Notes: generated by a model from the sequence alone, not told the origin. A DNA stretch of 64,000 nucleotides from Mercurialis annua (GCF_937616625.2 NC_065571.1:45865651-45929650); one strand, 5' to 3'; shown: positions 23,280 through 36,500, counted from the first letter of the stretch. Made by a program: numbers and translations.

Positions 23280-25030
23280 CTATTTTTTAGAATGTAGCTA
23301 GTGGTTTTGATCTCGGCTTTCATGACGTAAAGGGCCGTTTTGTGCGCCTCAGAAAATTATGAGGATCACTTTTGCACCTCATGGCAACATTAGTGTCCTT
23401 TTTATACCTTTCTCCTTTTATAATCTAGGTCTGATTTTAGACATATTTTATTTGTTTAAAAAGAAAAAGTAATGACTGTATAATTATTATCCATCCATCA
23501 ATCTATGCTCTTACTTTTGTACGATTACTGTGTATCAAAACCCTACTCTCTCAATCAAGAAAGTGAAGTATACTCCCAACACAAACAACATTATATTATA
23601 TTATCACTGTCTATAACCAGCAGCATCAACAACAAGAACAAACCCTCAAATGATCATCAAAGTTCAAACAAACCCTATCTTCTTCTTCTTCATCTTCTTC
23701 CTGTAGAGAGCTGGTTTCATATTTTCTTTTCTTGTGAGAAAAGAAGAGAAAATGAGGGAAACAGAAAGAAAATAAACCCACAAGTTTAAGTTTTGTTTAT
23801 TAAAATGAAAAAATGAGATGTTTTTCTTGAAAGAATTTGAAGAGTTTATTTTGTTTTTGCCAGATTTGTAGAGAGAGATCTTAATTCAATCGCTTTCTTT
23901 CTTCTTCTTCTCTGACTCTCATGGAGATAGCGACATTTCATCTTCTTCTTCCTCTGCTCTTTTCTTCTTTTATTTATTATTTTTCTCTTCCGTGATTTCC
24001 TCACTGATATATTAATTTCCAGTTCTCTTTATGGCTAATACTATTAATTTCATTTCTACATTCTTTTTCCTTTTTTGCTTTTTAAACTGTGTGCAACTCG
24101 TCATTATCGTCCTTCACTCACTCAGATTAATGCGTTTCAGATCAAGACTCAGTTCTAGCTCTTTGGTAAGTCTTGACCTCAGCTTTATCTTTTTGTTTGT
24201 GTTTGTAGAATTATGAGAACCGTTTCTGCATATTTACCATGATGGTGACTTTTATATTTTTGCTAGATCTCCAAATTTGGTTTTATGTCATCAATGAGTT
24301 TGTTCTTAACTAAATCTGGTTTCGTTTTCATGTTTTTCTGTGGATTATTCAGAGATCTATGTTACTTTAGCAGTTGGGTTACCTTCAAGTCACTTTCATT
24401 TTATTCCAGGACATGGGAAAACCTTGTCTACTTTAGGGTTAGGGTTCATGCAGAGCTTTCAAATTTAATATTTCAATTCTTGAAGCAGCACCGTTTTTGC
24501 ATTTAGCTTGTTATACTTCTAAATTTTCACATGATATTTAAGGTTAAATTAAGGATCTTACTTTTAACCAGACTAAGAACTTTTCCTTGATTAAGGGTAG
24601 GATTAATTGTTAGTGTTCTTGGCTGCTGTTTTCTTGCTTTTCTGATATGTTGTTTTCCTTCTCTTTTTTATGTCCCATTTTGAACTCTTTTTAAAGTGAT
24701 TGGTTAATTACCATTGTTTTAATGAAAATCAGAAATGAATATGCCTGGTCTTTTGTGACATTTACATGCAATACCAAAACTTAATTTAATTTTGCCTTGA
24801 CAAGAAAAAGTTAATGCTTGGTAGTTGATTTACATTGGTACTTAATTAATTGAGGAGAAGATCCTGGATCGTGTAGAATCATTAGATTGAGTAGTGAAAA
24901 TGCATCATCAAACACCATGGCCGTTGTAACCGGCCTCGAAAAATCTCTTTAGCTAGGTATCTCTGATGGTGATTATAGTTACTGTGCTGTTAAGTTATCA
25001 ACAATGTCTAGTAGGATATTATATCATGGG
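23280..25030 (+). other. Probable promoter and leader of the MIR319 primary transcript
   Basis: CT-rich, leader-like sequence (about 23660-23960 is full of CTTCTTCTT) lies upstream of the miR319 hairpin, with splice-donor-like GGTAAGTC near 24163. Short plus-strand frames of 60-94 codons exist but match nothing. I infer that it is part of, or upstream of, the pri-miRNA. Transcript data would be needed to place start and introns. Confidence 0.4.
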
Positions 25031-25228
25031 CAATTGTTTAAGAGAGCTCTCTTCAGTCCACTCATGGGCGGGCGAAGGGTTTGAACTATCTGCCGACTCA
25101 TTCATTCAAACACAGTAGAATCAGAGCACAAGTAGCTGCTGTTGTGAATGTGTGAATGATGCGGGAGATAAATTTCATACTCCTCTTCTCTGTGCTTGGA
25201 CTGAAGGGAGCTCCCTTTAACTGTTTCA
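25031..25228 (+). ncRNA. MIR319: MIR319 precursor
   Basis: A long foldback of about 200 nt. The 3' arm holds the canonical miR319 at 25196-25216, starting TTGGACTGAAGGGAGC. The 5' arm carries its partner at about 25044-25063 (GAGCTCTCTTCAGTCCACTC). Nearer the loop is a second paired region (GACTCATTCATTC near 25097 with GTGTGAATGATGCGGG near 25149), the conserved feature of MIR319/159 precursors, which are cut from loop to base. miR319 represses TCP4-type class II TCP transcription factors and so shapes leaf growth (established knowledge). The copy looks intact. Confidence 0.95.
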
Positions 25229-28200
25229 TATTCATACAATTAAATTTTCAATCAGTCCATTTCAATTAATACATGTGCTTTCATCTTAATACATTTACGA
25301 TTTGATAATTTGCTCAATTGTCCAAATCTTTGATCAATGGCGGGACTCTTGGTAGAAATTAACAACTTGTTGTGATCATGCATGTGAATTACCATATTGC
25401 ACGAAAATGATGCAACTGAAATGCTGATATAGAAAAAAGCAAAATGATATTTGTACAAGAACAAAATTATGAATATAAAGTTTTGGAGTTTCGAAAGCGT
25501 TTTCAAACACAAATCTCCGCCGAAGTATTTATGATAGCTTATGCGCATCGAAAGTCATGAATTGCATTAATTAAGTCATGAATATGAGTGTTTTAAGGTT
25601 TAGAATCCCTTCATAGTCCATCGGTCTGAAAGGGTTTATAACCACATTTATGATACAATAGCTATGTTAATAGAAATTGTATATTTAGCTGAAATTTGGC
25701 ATGGAACAATGATATTATTTTGTCCTTTTTACTCGTTTAAATTCATACATGATCTCAGCACTTGTTGTCCTTTCGTAGCATTGTATAACATGACCAGTCT
25801 ATATGTTTTGTATGATTACCGACACCATACATGACTAGTCTTTGTCTTAAAGTATGGATTGTACTATAGAGTTACTGCAAGTTGATAAACAGTAGCAAAA
25901 TACCTACCTACGCAAGTAACCTTGCAGTAGGATTAGACTGGACATTTATAACATGATTTGAACTATCAAGCGAGACTATTTTTACCCTGCATGCTTGCTT
26001 GTAACAAATGAAGAACTAGGCAACCCTAGTTTCTGAATAGGCTAAATGATTTATATAATAGTTTTGACATATATATTTTTATGACAATTTAAGAGCCTGA
26101 TGTTAGTTGTTATCGATGAATAATTATACAACGCAACGGTTGCGCCACGTCATTTGTGCTACAAACCAATGAGGCGTTAGCCATGTGCAAATGTTTAATG
26201 ATAAAAAAAATAAGTAATAAATAAAGATTCCTTATTGCAAATGATTATTGGCTTGTTGTAAAAAAGACGTGGCACATCCGTTGTGTGAGATAAATACTCG
26301 TTATCGAGTGATGCCGTGCATAGCTGGTTTGTATTCGAGTTTCAATTATGAGGGGATTAATGTTAATTGAGAAATTCTTTTATGTAGTCTTTATTCACTA
26401 TGTTATTAGAAGTAGTTGATTAAAAAAAATGTTAATAGAAGTGGAGTATTACATCTTTAAATTATACTTCCCGTCATTATTACACATCATTATTTTGAGA
26501 GATTATTTTAGTAATACTTTGTTGATTGATATACAATTGTTTTTTTAGTGTTTTCATTAATATTTGTTTTGTTTTTTTAAAATTTTCTATTCAATTGATG
26601 TTTTTTGTTAAAAACTATTTTAATTATATTAAAAATAATATTAAATGATTTAATGTTGTATTATAACTCTATTGATATTATTCATAAATTAAGCTTCTAA
26701 TCTTAAAAAAAATGGTCACAAGAACCCGCTAATGGAAAAATTCTTAGGTAGATTTAGTCTACCACGTCATCCATAAACTCAGCCTATTATATTATGATAC
26801 GTCATTAAAATAATGATACTATTGCAATAGTTGTGCCACTATTTTATAATCTATTATAATGTGATAGATTTAGTCTTACATATGGAGTGAATCTATCTAA
26901 TAATTTTTTCCATTAATAAAAGAGAAAATGATCTAATAATTTTTTCCGCCAATGAGTGAGAAAAGAAGAGAAAAATGTAGGTTGTGGGTTGTCTTTATTG
27001 ATTTGGTAAGGTTTGGGATACACCGCCTCGTGTTTTCTGTCTAAAAAAGCAAAGAAATGTGTGGTTGGAACTTGTAGCCTATACTCTCTGCCTTTTCACA
27101 TCCTACTCTCCTTTTCCTTTTTATTCTCTATATTTCTCCATAATTACATTCCCCTCTCTCTTCAATAATGCTACAATTCATTATTTTAAGAAGAATCTCA
27201 TGACCAAGTCAGTTAAAAAAAAAATGAAATTAAAAAATTATTCAAAATTTAAAGAGCAATGCTATATAATTCAGCATTTTTAATTTTTTTTTTACCGTCT
27301 GACGTGATAGTCAAAGAGGCGATTAATTAAATTTTATTTTTTGAGATATACACTTTTTATTGGGAATTCGACGAATAAAACTTTGGCGTATGGTGGGTTA
27401 AGAGAGACGAGTTAGAAAGTGGGTTACAAAGTATTTTTCAAATTTAAAATCAATCTTTAAAGCAACTTGGAAATAGGATGGTGGGAGTATAATATACAGT
27501 ATATATAACAAATATTATTTATATATTATAATATATAAAATTCTCTTTAAATAATAATAAAAAATTATAGATCTTAGAGATAGCAACTTAGATTAGGTTA
27601 TAATTATTAGATCCTTCTTTAAAGAAAATTGTTCTTGTTTTGATTAAATTTACTATTGACTTGTTCTGTTAGTTAATTTTGTTATTTGACCTGGTTAAAT
27701 GGTCTAATTATCAAAAACACCTATATTAGTATTAATAGTATATTTTATACATATATCAAGTCTGCATCATATGTGATAATTTAGCCAGATTTAGAAAGAA
27801 ATACTAGCATAATTAATAACTTAAAAGCTTAGCACACCTTGAATAATCTGTTCTTGGTTAAATGTGTAAGCAAAAAAAAGTACAGTTTTGTTGCACCAAC
27901 ATTATTTGTTTTCTTGATTTCTTGAAGAAAATCCTTTTTAGAGAGTTTTAAATTTTCTGCGACTGTACTTGCGGATATATAAATATATTTAAAAAACTGA
28001 CATGAAGCTATTGATCAAAAAATTTTAAAAAAATAAAGTTGCTTTGCTTGAGCAGTTCAAGAATGGAAGTACAGGTGAACTGCATTTTTATATGATCTTC
28101 CAACTCATGAGGCATGTGTTTTGCTTCATACCATGTCGTTTTATTTAATATTACTTCTTAAAGTGAATATTTTCTTGCTTAATTAATACTATATGATAAA

Positions 28201-29000
28201 AGGGTGCAAATTAATTTAGTTATTTAAAATTGAGAGTTGCACAACTGCTGAGTAGGTAAAACTCATATTTGACTCCATGCACATTGCATTTTTATAATTT
28301 CATTTGTAACATTAAGTCCTTATACTTTTAATTTTTTTAGATATTGAACTTATTTGGATTGAAAAATATTCGGTTTAGTCTCTGTATTTTATTATTTTTG
28401 ACATTTGATTCTTTCACTTTTTTTTTTATTAATATCGGATCTTTACAATTTTAGTTGTATAAACATTGAGTCACTCCATCATAAAAGGGTGTTAATTTGG
28501 TTCAAAAATATCCAATTTAGTCCTACTTTTTTTCATTTATAAGTAATTATTGTTTTACTTTTTTGTTCTGTTAATTAGATTGTAATATTATTTAATTTTC
28601 AAAAAATGCAAATTATTTTTTAATTATTTTAATATACAAGCATAATTATAATTGTAATAATTATACTTATATTGGCATAACAAATTCATGTCACTAATTT
28701 TAATTATAAATAATTATATATTTTAAATTAAAACTATAAAAAAATTTATAAAATTATTTTGTATTAATATCAAATTTCATTTTTAGTAATTTTTCATAAA
28801 TTTTTATTTATCTAAATTTTTACTAAGTAATTTCGAATACTTTTATTTTTATGGAATATATATTTCATTTTCCCTCCCAATTTTTAATAAAAAATATAAA
28901 TCTATAAAATGATAAGCGAAAGTAAAAGTCAAACAACCTTTATTTATAATTCTCGATGGAATATTATAAAATCTCACATGAAAGGATTTAAATGTATAAA
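25229..29000. other. AT-rich intergenic DNA
   Basis: No convincing gene. Apart from the inverted-repeat element at 26110 there is a short duplicated CTAATAATTTTTTCC unit near 26900-26947. The rest is AT-rich and unassigned; reading frames of 60-98 codons lack homology I recognise. Confidence 0.45.
26110..26307. mobile_element. Short inverted-repeat element, probable MITE
   Basis: The left arm (TTATCGATGAATAATTATAC, then AACGCAACGGTTGCGCCACGTC) is the diverged inverted complement of the right arm (GACGTGGCACATCCGTTGTG, then TACTCGTTATCGA). Ends and duplication are not sharp, so the superfamily is left open. Confidence 0.5.
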
Positions 29001-29008
29001 AATTACCA

Positions 29009-29257
29009 ATTTTCGCGTAATTTTGGTATTTCACACGAATTTTTAATTTTGACATAAAAGTACATGAACTGTTTAATTTTTGCATATAAAACCATATTTA
29101 TATTTTCTTTGAAAGACAGTGCCGTTTTAGGTAAAAAAAACAATGCGGTTTTATGTCCAAATCGGTGTCGATATTATAATTGTAAAAAATTGATACTTCA
29201 TGTATTTTTATGCCAAAATTAAAAGTTCATATAAATACCAAAAACACGCGATAGTTC
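29009..29257. mobile_element. Diverged foldback element, probable MITE
   Basis: Arms around TTTTGGTATTT, TTTTAATTTTG and TACATGAA are repeated in inverted order on both sides of a short core near 29110-29160. CGCG lies near both ends (29014, 29247). No duplication is clear. Confidence 0.5.
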
Positions 29258-29397
29258 TTGATTTTTGGAGCATATATACCTTAAGAAAAGGAAAATAACA
29301 TAAAAGTTCATATAAAAGAGGTAACGGTGTTATTTCTTGTTTTTAGACGCTTAATTCATTTAGCACCTATTTAATATACTAAACTACCTCCATTGAC

Positions 29398-31162
29398 TTA
29401 AACATCGGGGCAAACGTGAGTCCAAAAACCAAGTTTCCCTACCTCACTTATATCTTTCGATCTGTCCCAGCCCAATGGAAGATGGATCTTTATCACCGCA
29501 TTTCTGAATCCATCATTTGGCGACGTTTGTGGGAACGACCAGTTTCCATAAACAAATTTCATTGATCGGATTACGGAATGGCAGGAATTAAAAAAAATCC
29601 CACCGCCAACCGCACTTAAAGACAATCTCTCACTACTAATCGAAACCAGAGAAAAAACCCCCACTTCCGCCGAATGAAAAGGAGAATTGCCTATCGCCCT
29701 ACTTGTACACACCCCTTCCTCTACCGCTTGTCACTAGAACAGCAGTACCATTCTCAGGATACGGAACACTGAATCCAAGTGTGGGGGAGAGTTCTAGCTT
29801 TTTCTCCCGAGAACGTTCAACCAAACGCTGGAAAGCGCCATGCGGCATTTTCGAGATGCTATTGAAATTAAGGAAGCCATAAGCACCTTGGTGTCCTAAA
29901 GCTTAACAAGAAGACGCAAAAAAAGACTTGGAAGAAACTGCGATGGCAATAGGGGAAAGCATAGGCATAAATACAGGACCAACAGAATTAACGCAGAGGT
30001 GGAGATGAAAAAATAAGAGGAGATGGATAGTATTTGAGAAACAAGAGAAGGAACTCTCTGAAACATTGCCAGCAAAACCAGGATAAGACGATCAGAGATA
30101 GCAACGGGCACGGTAAACTTGTTGGAAGTACAAAGGTTGATAGTAGAAAAAATACAATCACTAACGGGAAATAAAGATACGCAACATGTCAGCGCCAGAA
30201 GTCTATCTTGAGGAAAGTCGCCTTTAACGGCAGCCATACTATTAGAAAAACTACCTGAGAGGTTTAAAGTGTACAACCTCGATAACTTTGATGGAACTAG
30301 ATGTCCAAAAAGCCACATGACCAAATTCTACAACAAAATGGTTCTGCTAGACGTCTTTGATGCCATCTTATACAAAACGTTCCCTACTACCCTAGGCGAC
30401 ACGCCATAACGATGGTTCAACCACCTTGAAACAAGGACAATCACGTCAAGGAAATAACTAAACCACATTTTTGTGATGAAGTTGTTTGTGCACAAACATC
30501 CCGCCAAAGAAGAACTCAAAAAATATATACTAATGTAGGTAATGAGAAGGAGAATCGCTAAGGGTTTACATTGAACGATTCAACAATGAAGTAATGAATA
30601 TCAAGGACCTGAACAACGACATGGTTATGCAAGCGCTGAAAAAAGGGACGTAGATAGGGATATTAGGAGACAAACGCAGTTCAAAAAACACCCAAGGCAT
30701 ACCAAGAATTCATGACAGTAACCCATCAGTGCATAAACATGGATGATGGAAGGAGGCAAAAGAGTCAAGACACGTTTAAGAAGGAAGAAATACGGTAACC
30801 ACCTCGAAAAGCAAACATCCCATTCAAGAAAGAATTACATGACCGAACATCGAAGCGTTAATTCCTAAAGAATAATCTAACAATTGGTGCCACGAAGGCA
30901 GATATAGCAATAGATATTAGCAGAGTGGGAGTTATGGAGAAGGAAGTCAAACATTTACGTCACTCAATACCACGTGAGCTAATGTGCTAATATGGGTGAA
31001 AGAGAACCAGACACTTGTGACATGGCCCAGGAAAATGATACACATAACAAGATCTAAAATGAGGGCAAGTACTGCAAATTTCACGAGGATTACGGACACG
31101 ACACAGAGAAGTGCTACGATTTGAAAAGAGAAATTGAGAGGATGATAGAAAATTGGGCGTTA
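29398..31162 (+). pseudogene. Decayed gag region of a Tat-type Ty3/gypsy retrotransposon
   Basis: Plus-strand frames keep recognisable gag pieces. About 30265-30410 reads VYNLDNFDGTRCPKSHMTKF, then FPTTLGDTP and, after a stop, RWFNHLE. About 31068-31155 reads KYCKFHEDYGHDTEKC, the CCHC-like end of Tat/Ogre gag, then YDLKREIERMIENW. Stops and frameshifts are many, and no LTR could be delimited. The segment is cut at 31162 by a PIF/Harbinger end. Minus-strand frames across it are shadows. Confidence 0.7.
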
Positions 31163-31401
31163 GGGCATCTCCAATCCAAAACTCAAAAATTAGTTTCAAT
31201 TTACACAGTTTTGGTTTTCTACGTTGTTTTTTACTCCAACCCATTACCCTATTTTCACACCAAAAGAATATTCTCTATATGTTCTTTTTTATATTCAATA
31301 CTACTACATTTAACCATTTACCATTTATCATTTACTATTTATATTTATATTTTAACCACATATATCCTCGTCTATTAATTTATTTAACAATGCTTAAATA
31401 A

Positions 31402-31718
31402 TACTCCCTCCGTCCCGTAAAGATAGAAAAAGTACCCATTTTACAAGAATTAAGAAAGTAGTTATTTATAGGTATTTTGTGATAATTTGTCTAAATTACC
31501 CTTTGTATTTTATTAGTTATGTACATTTCCCAAAGCCACTCTACTAATTATAGCACTTACAACTCATTTGTTTATCTTTTCAAAATATGCATTTAATGTT
31601 TTATGATAAGCATGTAGGGGTATTTTGATAATTTTTGACTTAACTAACTCTACTTTTTCTATTTTTATGGGACAAAAAAAGGTGATACTTTTTCTATCTT
31701 TATGGGACGGAGGGAGTA
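31402..31718. mobile_element. Stowaway-type (Tc1/mariner) MITE
   Basis: The element at 31404-31716 has near-perfect inverted ends of over 30 bp starting CTCCCTCCGTCCC and is flanked by TA on both sides. These are the terminus and TA target of Stowaway elements. It is nested in the Harbinger remnant. Confidence 0.92.
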
Positions 31719-31921
31719 ATAAATTAAATATTAATTTTTTATAAATATTATTTAATGTTCAATTATAAAAAGTAAAACAAATAATAATTAAAATTGAAAT
31801 AATTAAATTAAAATTAAAATAACACATTACATTCAAATATTAATAATAAAATTAAAGTTGAAACAATCTTCTTCATGCCTCTACATTAGTATATTTCTCC
31901 TATAAATGATCAATCAAGTCA

Positions 31922-33216
31922 TTACGAAAAACAAGGTGTGCATTTTTGTTTATTGATTTGTCTGTGGCGAGCAAGAAATTCTTCAAATCGAGTATCATCA
32001 TTTAATACCATTTCAACTTGCGGTATTTCTCCTTCCATTGAATTTGTTACTGTTACATTTAATTCGTGTTCATCCTCGATTATCATATTGTGCATTATTA
32101 TGCAAGATGTCATTATATCATGCAATACATCTTTTTTACAAAAACGGGTCGGTCATACGATAATTGCAAATCGTGCTTGTAGAACTCTAAATGCTGGCTC
32201 AACATCTTTTCTACACGCTTCTTGTTTTATGGCAAAATATTTATTTTTTGTAGTACGTGGTTCATGAATAGTTTGTACAATAGTAGACCATTTTGGGTAT
32301 ATAGAATCAGCTAGGTAATAACCTATATTATATTCTTTTCCATTAATAACATAATTAGCAGCAGGAGAAAAATCTTGTGTTAAATTGGAAATAAGATGTG
32401 ACGACTTCAATACGTTAATATCATTATTAGTAGGCATTAGCAAAATAAGCATGCCATATCCATAGATCATAATCTGCTACAACTTAAAGAATAATTGTTG
32501 GTCTTCCACAACGACCTGCATATTGTCCCGTCCATGCTGTAGGACAATTTTTCTACTTTCAATGCATGCAATCTAAAGTACTCAGCATTCTAGGAAAACC
32601 ACGTTGTTCACCAATATGGAGTAACCGAGCAATGTCACTAGCATTTGGTGATCTCAGATATTTGTCAGAAAAAATCTCCACAATAGCACGACAAAAACGC
32701 TTTATACTTCCAATTGTCGTTGATTCGCCAATTTTCACATATTCGTCAGTTGCATATGCATGTAGATCATATGCTAGCATTCGAAATATAGTTGATACTT
32801 TTTGCAAAGTTGATAAACCATGTCTACCAAGAGCATCAATATGTTGTTGGAAGTATGAATCATGTTGTTTTACTGCCTCCACAATTTACAGGAACAAATC
32901 TCGAGACATTCGATATCGTCGTCGAAATATATCCTCAGCATCAGATTATCTGAAAAATAATCATTGAATAGATTCTGATCCGCCACTTCACAATTTCGAT
33001 TTATCACAATATGACCTGGAATTGCATCGCGATAAAATGATTGTTGTTGTTGTATTTGTTGTTCATAGTATGCAATAATTTTATTATTATTCCATATCAT
33101 ACGAGATATCAACTCTTCTTTGTCTGTTGTTGTGTAACACAATTATTTATAAATGCATCATCGTCATCATTAGATGAAAATGATTGATATGATGAACCAC
33201 CAATATTATAATTCAT
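31922..33216 (-). pseudogene. PIF/Harbinger (HARBI1-like) DDE transposase, broken
   Basis: The minus strand, from the ATG at 33216 (MNYNIGGSSYQSFSSNDDDD), gives a whole transposase in pieces. RNCEVADQNLFNDYFSDN is the usual N-terminal landmark. Then come GLSTLQKVSTIFRMLAYDLH, RLLHIGEQRGFPRMLSTLDC and INGKEYNIGYYLADSIYPKW, followed by EACRKDVEPAFRVLQARFAI and CIIMHNMIIEDE. These match nuclease motifs of plant PIF/Harbinger transposases. At least two frameshifts and a stop between FAIIV and PTRFCKKD (about 32150) make it inactive. Confidence 0.88.
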
Positions 33217-33318
33217 TTTTAATGTAAGAAGAAGTAAGTATTTTTACTATGGAAGTATATGATTTCCCAAACTTCTTTATCAAATTATTTGTAGAACAAA
33301 ATTGCGAGAGATGTAATT

Positions 33319-33735
33319 ATTGATTAGATTCTCGTACAATTTAATCAAATGGTTGAGACTTAAAAAAATCGATCCAATGGTTTAATGTAAATAATCCAAA
33401 TTGTGCCTGTTTCAAAATTTTCACCATGTGATAAAGTGACTTTGAAAATCGAGACTTGTCATAATTGACTATATTCTTGTACAATTTAATCAAATGGGAC
33501 TTAAAGAAATTGATCCAACGGTTTGATGTAAATAATCCATATTGTGCTTGTTTCAAAATTTCCACCATGTGATAAAGTGACTTTGAAAATCGAGACTTGT
33601 CATAATTGATTAGATTCTTGTACAATTTAATCAAATGGTTGGGACTTAAGGAAATCGATCCAACGTTTTGATGTAAATAATTCAAGTTGTGTTTGTTTCG
33701 AAATTTTCACCATGTGATAAAGTGACCTTGAAGGA
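33319..33735. repeat. Tandem repeat, about 142-bp unit, just under three copies
   Basis: Units begin near 33319, 33463 and 33605 with TTGATTAGATTCTTGTAC-type sequence and share CACCATGTGATAAAGTGAC near their ends. Copies differ by scattered substitutions and small indels. The 114-codon minus-strand frame through it is a by-product of the repetition. Confidence 0.8.
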
Positions 33736-36082
33736 GAAACATTCACAAAAGCATACCCAAATACATCAGAGGGGATGATATCCTCATTATAAAGAATTAA
33801 GGGTCACGAAGGGTGTTGAGGGACTGTATAGCATGGGTTGAATCATGCCCACAACTTCATCGTCACGCAATAAGCCATCGTCTATAGCATCAAAAATGTT
33901 CTTTGCCATTTTAGTGAAAGACAATGTAGAAAAAGACCAAAAAGAAAGAAAACAGAAGACAAGGGTTAAGAAAAGATCTCAGCAATGAAATAAAAAAACT
34001 AAAAGAGGTAAAAAAAAGATACAAGAGATATTAGAAGGCCAAATATCTATTTATAAGAAAAGAAGAGAGAGAGAGAATGGCGAAATCCAAAAGGCAGAGC
34101 TGCCAACCATTCTAAGAATTTTCACACCAAAATTAAATAATTACCATTAATTACGGCAAGCTAAAACCCTAGAAGACGAGGATACATAGGCAATAAACCG
34201 TCAAAAACATCGAGGCAGTAATGACAGAAGTACGATCCCCAATAAGTATTAAATAAACCAAAAGGTGGACAACTGTATAACACCAAAAAGAAGTATAAAT
34301 ATTGTTGGACCTTTATCTTTTCATACTTCTTTATTTTGACTTGGACAATTAACTATGAATATTCTAATTATCTTTATTAGTGTAGGAACATATCAAAACA
34401 CTCATGGTTTTTCTCGGAGTCTTCCAACTAAAATCTAAAAATCCATTCTGGGACTTCCAACAGGTTTGTGGAGAGCGTGGCACACATATATTTTCCACGT
34501 GTCAGAAGACCGTTGAAGGACAGATTTATGGAGAGCGCGATAAACCTATGGAGAGCGTGTTGCCAGTTTTTTAAAATGTGCTTTCATTGATTCTTCAAAT
34601 CGTAGCAATATAAGAGGTGTTTGCAATGGATATTGATACATCACTGAAAATAGGAGGGTGAACTACTAGAGCTCGGGAACATGAGAATAGTGAACGCGAT
34701 TAGAAAGAACATTAGAAGAGGTTTTTTGGATGCTCATTCTAACGTTCAAGTAAGTATTTAGTGAAAAAGAAGAATAAAGTAAGAAGAGAAAGTTTAAAGA
34801 TCAAAAGGGAGTACCATGACGTTTAAGGATAAAGTGATTTATATAGTTGACTTCTTTTTCTTCACTCGTGTTTTTTTGTGATGAGATGCCCCTTTATATT
34901 ATAGGTTGAGCTGGCCTTTTCAGTTATTTTGGTGAATGGAGCGTGGATGGCACGGTATGTGTATGTTCTTCGGTCAGAGAATTTTTAGCGTTCCTTTTGA
35001 CTAACATGGACTTCCTTTCTTTCTGTACAAGTAATGTCATTTATGCCTCAATCTCGGCTGTTTCCTTGGTGATACAGGTTCAGGATAAGACATAATACAA
35101 TCCTACATTAAGACTTCTTTACTCCGGGATTGAAATTCGCATGTACCTATAATTGACTTTGTTTTGCTAGAGTTGGTGATATATACATAGAGGTTGCTTC
35201 GCCAATACTAGATTATCATTAGTCCCCCCCTAAGTGTCATGCGTATATTCATGTATGAGGTTGAAGTTTTTCTTTGATTTAAACTTTTCTTTTCTAAAGT
35301 AGTGATTTAATGAATCATGTGTTGAGTTTATGTTCACTTGATTGAGATTAAGTATCACGCTGCCTTCATATATTTTGGGTTAAAAATATAAGAAAGTGAT
35401 CGTTCCTTCATTTTTACTTTGTAACTTTTCTTGGGCATTTGCAAAGAAATTTAACTTATTTATGGGCCTTCTTTTTTAGACTTGCGATTAGGGTTGGCAC
35501 TTTTACTTCCTTGATTATCATTTTAGGCAGTAGAATTTCCTTTGCCAATCCTCATTATTGCGTTTTTATCTATAATTGTTCGTCATGATTATTTTTTTCC
35601 TTTCTAATGTAACTTTCCAATTTCCTTTGACCGTTTTAATCTTCCCTTTTGTTTTGTCTATAAAACAGTTGTTCTTATTTTTTTTCCTTCTTTATTCCTA
35701 TGTGTTACCTTTGTTTCTGCATATCATATGTAGACTAGCGCTGTGTTTCAATTTTCCCTTTTGTTCTTAAATATTTCTTCTCCTTGTTTCCACATATTCT
35801 TTCTAAAACAGTGTTGAGTTCTTCTTCTTTCCATTTTCCTTACAGCAATTCGAATGAGTGATTATACTCTTTTGATATGGTGATTATACTCTTTTGATAG
35901 CATGATGGATTGATTGTTTGAAGATCTCAGTTTTTTAAGGAAACTGGCTTCAGTGAACAAGGTTCAATTCCATGCGCGTCTGGGAATCAATCACCTGCCA
36001 TATAGGGAATCATGCTTTTAAAAGATTAGTATTTTAAAATATTTCGACGTGTTTAGCATTTTTCAAATAACTTTAGTGAACT
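33736..36082. other. Intergenic DNA, unassigned
   Basis: No gene recognised. 33740-34300 is A-rich with stop-filled frames and may continue the gypsy element. 34440-34570 has repeats of ATGGAGAGCG. 34600-35300 looks like old LTR or leader debris, but no ends are visible. 35560-35830 is T-rich, and its reading frame is probably chance. Confidence 0.4.
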
Positions 36083-36324
36083 GCTAAATACCGCCCTGAT
36101 TTTACTACATACCGCCCTGATTTTTCGACGTGTTACCTTTCTATCATTTACCAATTTTAAACCTAAAAGTCTCATATTCAAACCCACTCAACTCATATTC
36201 AAACCCGAAGAACGAATTACTATTCTTAGCCTAAATATCAGATTCTAACCGAGAAAGTGGACGGGAACAACTAGTAAGTAATTGTTTTAATTTTTTTTTT
36301 TGGATTTTTTGAATTGTTTTGCTG

Positions 36325-36500
36325 TCGAATGCAACCCGAATCGCGTCCGGCCCTGTGTCGCAAGTCTCCGCCGAACATGTGGTTTCGATCTGGACGCGTC
36401 CGGTTGGAAACCACACGTCCCCTGTGGACGTGCGGCTCCCAGGCCACACGTCCCCAGGGAACGTGCTTCCTGTGTGGTGCACGTCGTCGCCGCCAACTGG
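36325..36500. other. GC-rich island inside the MULE
   Basis: A sharply bounded stretch with repeated CCACACGTCCCC / GGACGTG units, open in several frames on both strands, in otherwise very AT-rich DNA. It may be a captured gene fragment or a local repeat. I see no protein family in any frame. Confidence 0.45.

Larger units (their letters stand above)
31160..33735 (-). mobile_element. PIF/Harbinger DNA transposon remnant
   Basis: The left end begins GGGCATCTCCAATCC at 31163, preceded by the target TTA (31160-31162). A broken minus-strand transposase lies at 31922-33216. A Stowaway MITE is nested at 31404-31716, and a three-unit tandem repeat occupies the transposase-upstream end. The matching right terminus was not found, so the right limit is set where the tandem repeat stops. 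The element landed in the gypsy gag. Confidence 0.65.

Noticed and set aside
23505..24506. Plus-strand frames of 61-94 codons upstream of MIR319
   Set aside because: No homology recognised; composition and position fit a non-coding leader better.
29398..30519. Minus-strand frames of 63-142 codons
   Set aside because: Antisense to the recognisable plus-strand gypsy gag.
33341..33685. 114-codon minus-strand frame with internally repeated protein sequence
   Set aside because: It is open only because the underlying 142-bp DNA repeat has few stops in that frame; it lies within transposon debris.
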